From Candidatus Kapaibacterium sp. (GTDB taxonomy: Bacteria > Bacteroidota > Ignavibacteria > Kapaibacteriales > UBA2268): 8,153 nt of DNA. The notes under the pieces were generated by a model, which was not told where the DNA came from, made no database searches, and worked only from the letters and a program-made list of their open reading frames with translations. The DNA lies in assembly GCA_938038165.1 (NCBI GenBank), contig CALHRB010000190.1:1-8153 (forward strand). Reading direction: 5' to 3'. The position numbers were made by a program, and so were the translations under genes. Shown here piece after piece: positions 7,075 through 8,153 of the stretch. Position 1 is the stretch's first letter, and each line of letters begins with the position of its first letter.

Positions 7075-7314
7075 ATGTCAGATATTAAAACAAAAGTAAC
7101 AGAAATTATCGTAAAAAAACTTGGCGTCGAGGAATCACAAATTACAGATGAGGCAAATTTTACAAAAGATTTAGGTGCCGATTCTCTCGATACTGTTGAA
7201 TTAATTATGGAATTCGAAAAGGAATTCGAAATAACCATTGAAGACAGTGATGCCGAAAAAATTCAATCAGTCGGAGATGTGATTAAATACCTCGAGAGTA
7301 AATTAGGAAGCTAA
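7075..7314 (+). CDS. acpP: Acyl carrier protein
   Basis: This is a 79-residue acidic protein of normal ACP size. It carries growing acyl chains as thioesters on a 4'-phosphopantetheine arm and interacts with every enzyme of the cluster. The attachment site is Ser37 in the canonical LGADSLDTVELIM (33-45), flanked by the usual helix I (TKVTEIIVKKLG) and the acidic helix II/III region EFEKEFEITIEDSDAEKI. The C-terminal SVGDVIKYLESKL is typical. It is preceded by fabG (37-base gap) and a strong Shine-Dalgarno, and followed by a 160-base gap before fabF. A hairpin with a T run overlaps its stop codon. Confidence 0.97.
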   Translation: MSDIKTKVTEIIVKKLGVEESQITDEANFTKDLGADSLDTVELIMEFEKEFEITIEDSDAEKIQSVGDVIKYLESKLGS

Positions 7315-7329
7315 TTTAACTATTTTTTT
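7299..7329 (+). terminator. Weak terminator or attenuator candidate over the acpP stop codon
   Basis: TAAATTAG (7299-7306) and CTAATTTA (7311-7318) form a perfect 8-bp stem around the 4-base loop GAAG. Seven T bases follow at 7323-7329. The stem has only one G-C pair, so it would be weak. It could reduce read-through into fabF or mark a stable acpP 3' end. The stop codon TAA (7312-7314) lies in the stem, so translating ribosomes would disturb it. Confidence 0.38.
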
Positions 7330-7388
7330 GAAAATCTATTTTCATCGAAAGTACTCTGAAACTTATTTTTAACTAACTTTTGTATTCA

Positions 7389-7427
7389 GTTATTGGTCAT
7401 ATCTGAATATGATCAGAATTCAATAAC
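7389..7427 (+). promoter_or_regulatory. Compound inverted repeat in the acpP-fabF gap
   Basis: The gap at 7315-7474 holds no gene. Within it, GTTATTG (7389-7395) pairs with CAATAAC (7421-7427). Nested inside, TCATAT (7397-7402) pairs with ATATGA (7407-7412) around the loop CTGA, leaving an unpaired strand at about 7414-7420. An alternative pairing is ATTCAG (7384-7389) with CTGAAT (7403-7408), so two structures compete. No T run follows, so it is not a standard terminator. It could be an RNA leader structure, a processing site or a protein-binding palindrome; the sequence alone does not decide. Confidence 0.35.
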
Positions 7428-7474
7428 AATAAGGTTCAGTTTACATTTTTATCATTATTAACAAGAGAAAGTTA

Positions 7475-8153
7475 ATGGCAAATTATAATTACCCAAGAGT
7501 TGTTGTTACTGGGGTTGGAGCTGTAACATCTGTTGGTAACAGTATAAGTGAAACATGGGAGGCAATGTTGCAAGGGAAAAGCGGTGCTGCGCCCATTGCA
7601 TCATTTGATGCGTCCGAATTTGATACAAAATTCGCTTGTGAAGTTAAAAATTTTGATCCTCTTTTGTTTCTTAACCGAAAAGAGGTTCAAAGAATGGATA
7701 AATTCACCCAATTGGCTATAGCCTCTGCGGTTATGGCTGTTGAAGACTCTGGGGTTGATTTTGAAAAACTTAACAAAGATAGAATCGGCGTCATTATTGG
7801 TTCAGGCATTGGAGGTATGTGGACTTATCATTATCAGCAGGAATTACTATACCAACGAGGAGGAAAAGCAGATAGAATATCACCATTCTTCATACCAATG
7901 TTAATTTCTGATATTGCTGCCGGTCATGTTGCCATTAGATGGGGCTTGAAAGGTCCTAATTATGCAACAGTATCTGCCTGTGCTACTTCATCACATTCTA
8001 TCGCTGATTCCCTGATGTTAATACAAAGAGGCGATGCTGATATGATGATAGTGGGTGGTAGTGAATCAGTTATTTGCCCTATGGGAGTGGGTGGTTTCAA
8101 TGCTATGAAAGCTTTATCCACAAGGAATGACTCTCCCGAGACCGCATCCAGGC
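7475..8153 (+). CDS. fabF: 3-oxoacyl-ACP synthase II (FabF), N-terminal part
   Basis: The frame is open from ATG 7475 to the window end, giving 226 complete codons of a protein that is usually about 410-420 residues. FabF elongates acyl-ACP by condensation with malonyl-ACP. Visible motifs are PRVVVTGVGAVTSVGNS (7-23), IIGSGIGGM (107-115), SPFFIPMLISDIAAGHVAI (136-154), the nucleophile Cys169 in VSACATSSHS (166-175) and IVGGSES (192-198). The two catalytic histidines lie beyond the window. The spacing from Cys to start and the GxGIGG segment identify the FabF/FabB class rather than FabH. The leader has only a weak purine stretch (AAGAGA at 7463-7468, 6 bases before the ATG). Its position directly after acpP is the common bacterial arrangement; rnc (ribonuclease III) often follows, but that is outside the view. 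Confidence 0.94.
   Translation, partial: MANYNYPRVVVTGVGAVTSVGNSISETWEAMLQGKSGAAPIASFDASEFDTKFACEVKNFDPLLFLNRKEVQRMDKFTQLAIASAVMAVEDSGVDFEKLNKDRIGVIIGSGIGGMWTYHYQQELLYQRGGKADRISPFFIPMLISDIAAGHVAIRWGLKGPNYATVSACATSSHSIADSLMLIQRGDADMMIVGGSESVICPMGVGGFNAMKALSTRNDSPETASR

Noticed and set aside
6404..7238. Three short antisense frames opposite fabG and acpP
   Set aside because: They are short, motif-free, and fully overlapped by genes with complete catalytic motifs.
1..8153. Mobile element, CRISPR array, defence system or other novel system
   Set aside because: No transposase, integrase, spaced direct repeats or unknown multi-gene cassette is seen. All genes except the TPR/PstS pair are core housekeeping genes in conserved order.

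Overview
This window looks like ordinary chromosomal housekeeping DNA from an AT-rich member of the Bacteroidota/Chlorobiota/Ignavibacteriota group, read entirely on the + strand. Three things point there: a match to the Bacteroidota-type promoter (TTTG, 19 bases, TAnnTTTG) at 2398-2428; A-rich leaders without Shine-Dalgarno sequences in front of most genes; and the gene order yceD-rpmF-plsX-fabH-fabD-fabG-acpP-fabF. From general knowledge, that order is more like Chlorobi/Ignavibacteria. In Bacteroidia, plsX-fabH is typically followed by acetyl-CoA carboxylase genes. The lineage is an inference; no rRNA or other phylogenetic marker is present.

Bases 1-2299 hold the end of an unrelated unit. 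It contains the C-terminal part of a PstS-like periplasmic substrate-binding protein, cut by the window edge, and 16 bases later a secreted tetratricopeptide-repeat (TPR) protein of about 586 residues. A hairpin terminator candidate at 2354-2386 closes this unit.

Bases 2398-8153 are a lipid-synthesis cluster. A promoter candidate sits 22 bases before the DUF177/YceD gene. It is followed by rpmF (ribosomal protein L32, only 57 codons), plsX (TTG start), fabH, fabD, fabG, acpP and the first 226 codons of fabF. FabD makes malonyl-ACP from malonyl-CoA. FabH condenses it with an acyl-CoA primer. FabG reduces the 3-ketoacyl-ACP, FabF elongates, AcpP carries all intermediates, and PlsX converts finished acyl-ACP to acyl-phosphate for phospholipid synthesis. 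The dehydratase (fabZ/fabA) and enoyl reductase (fabI/K/L/V) are not in the window.

The regulatory detail is more interesting than the gene content. There is a weaker second promoter candidate before fabG, an AT-rich hairpin plus T7 run over the acpP stop codon, and a compound inverted repeat in the 160-base acpP-fabF gap. Recognisable Shine-Dalgarno sequences occur only before the TPR gene, rpmF and acpP. FabG carries an Asp at the SDR cofactor-selecting position, which suggests NADH preference. I see no mobile element, CRISPR array, tRNA, rRNA or previously undescribed system.
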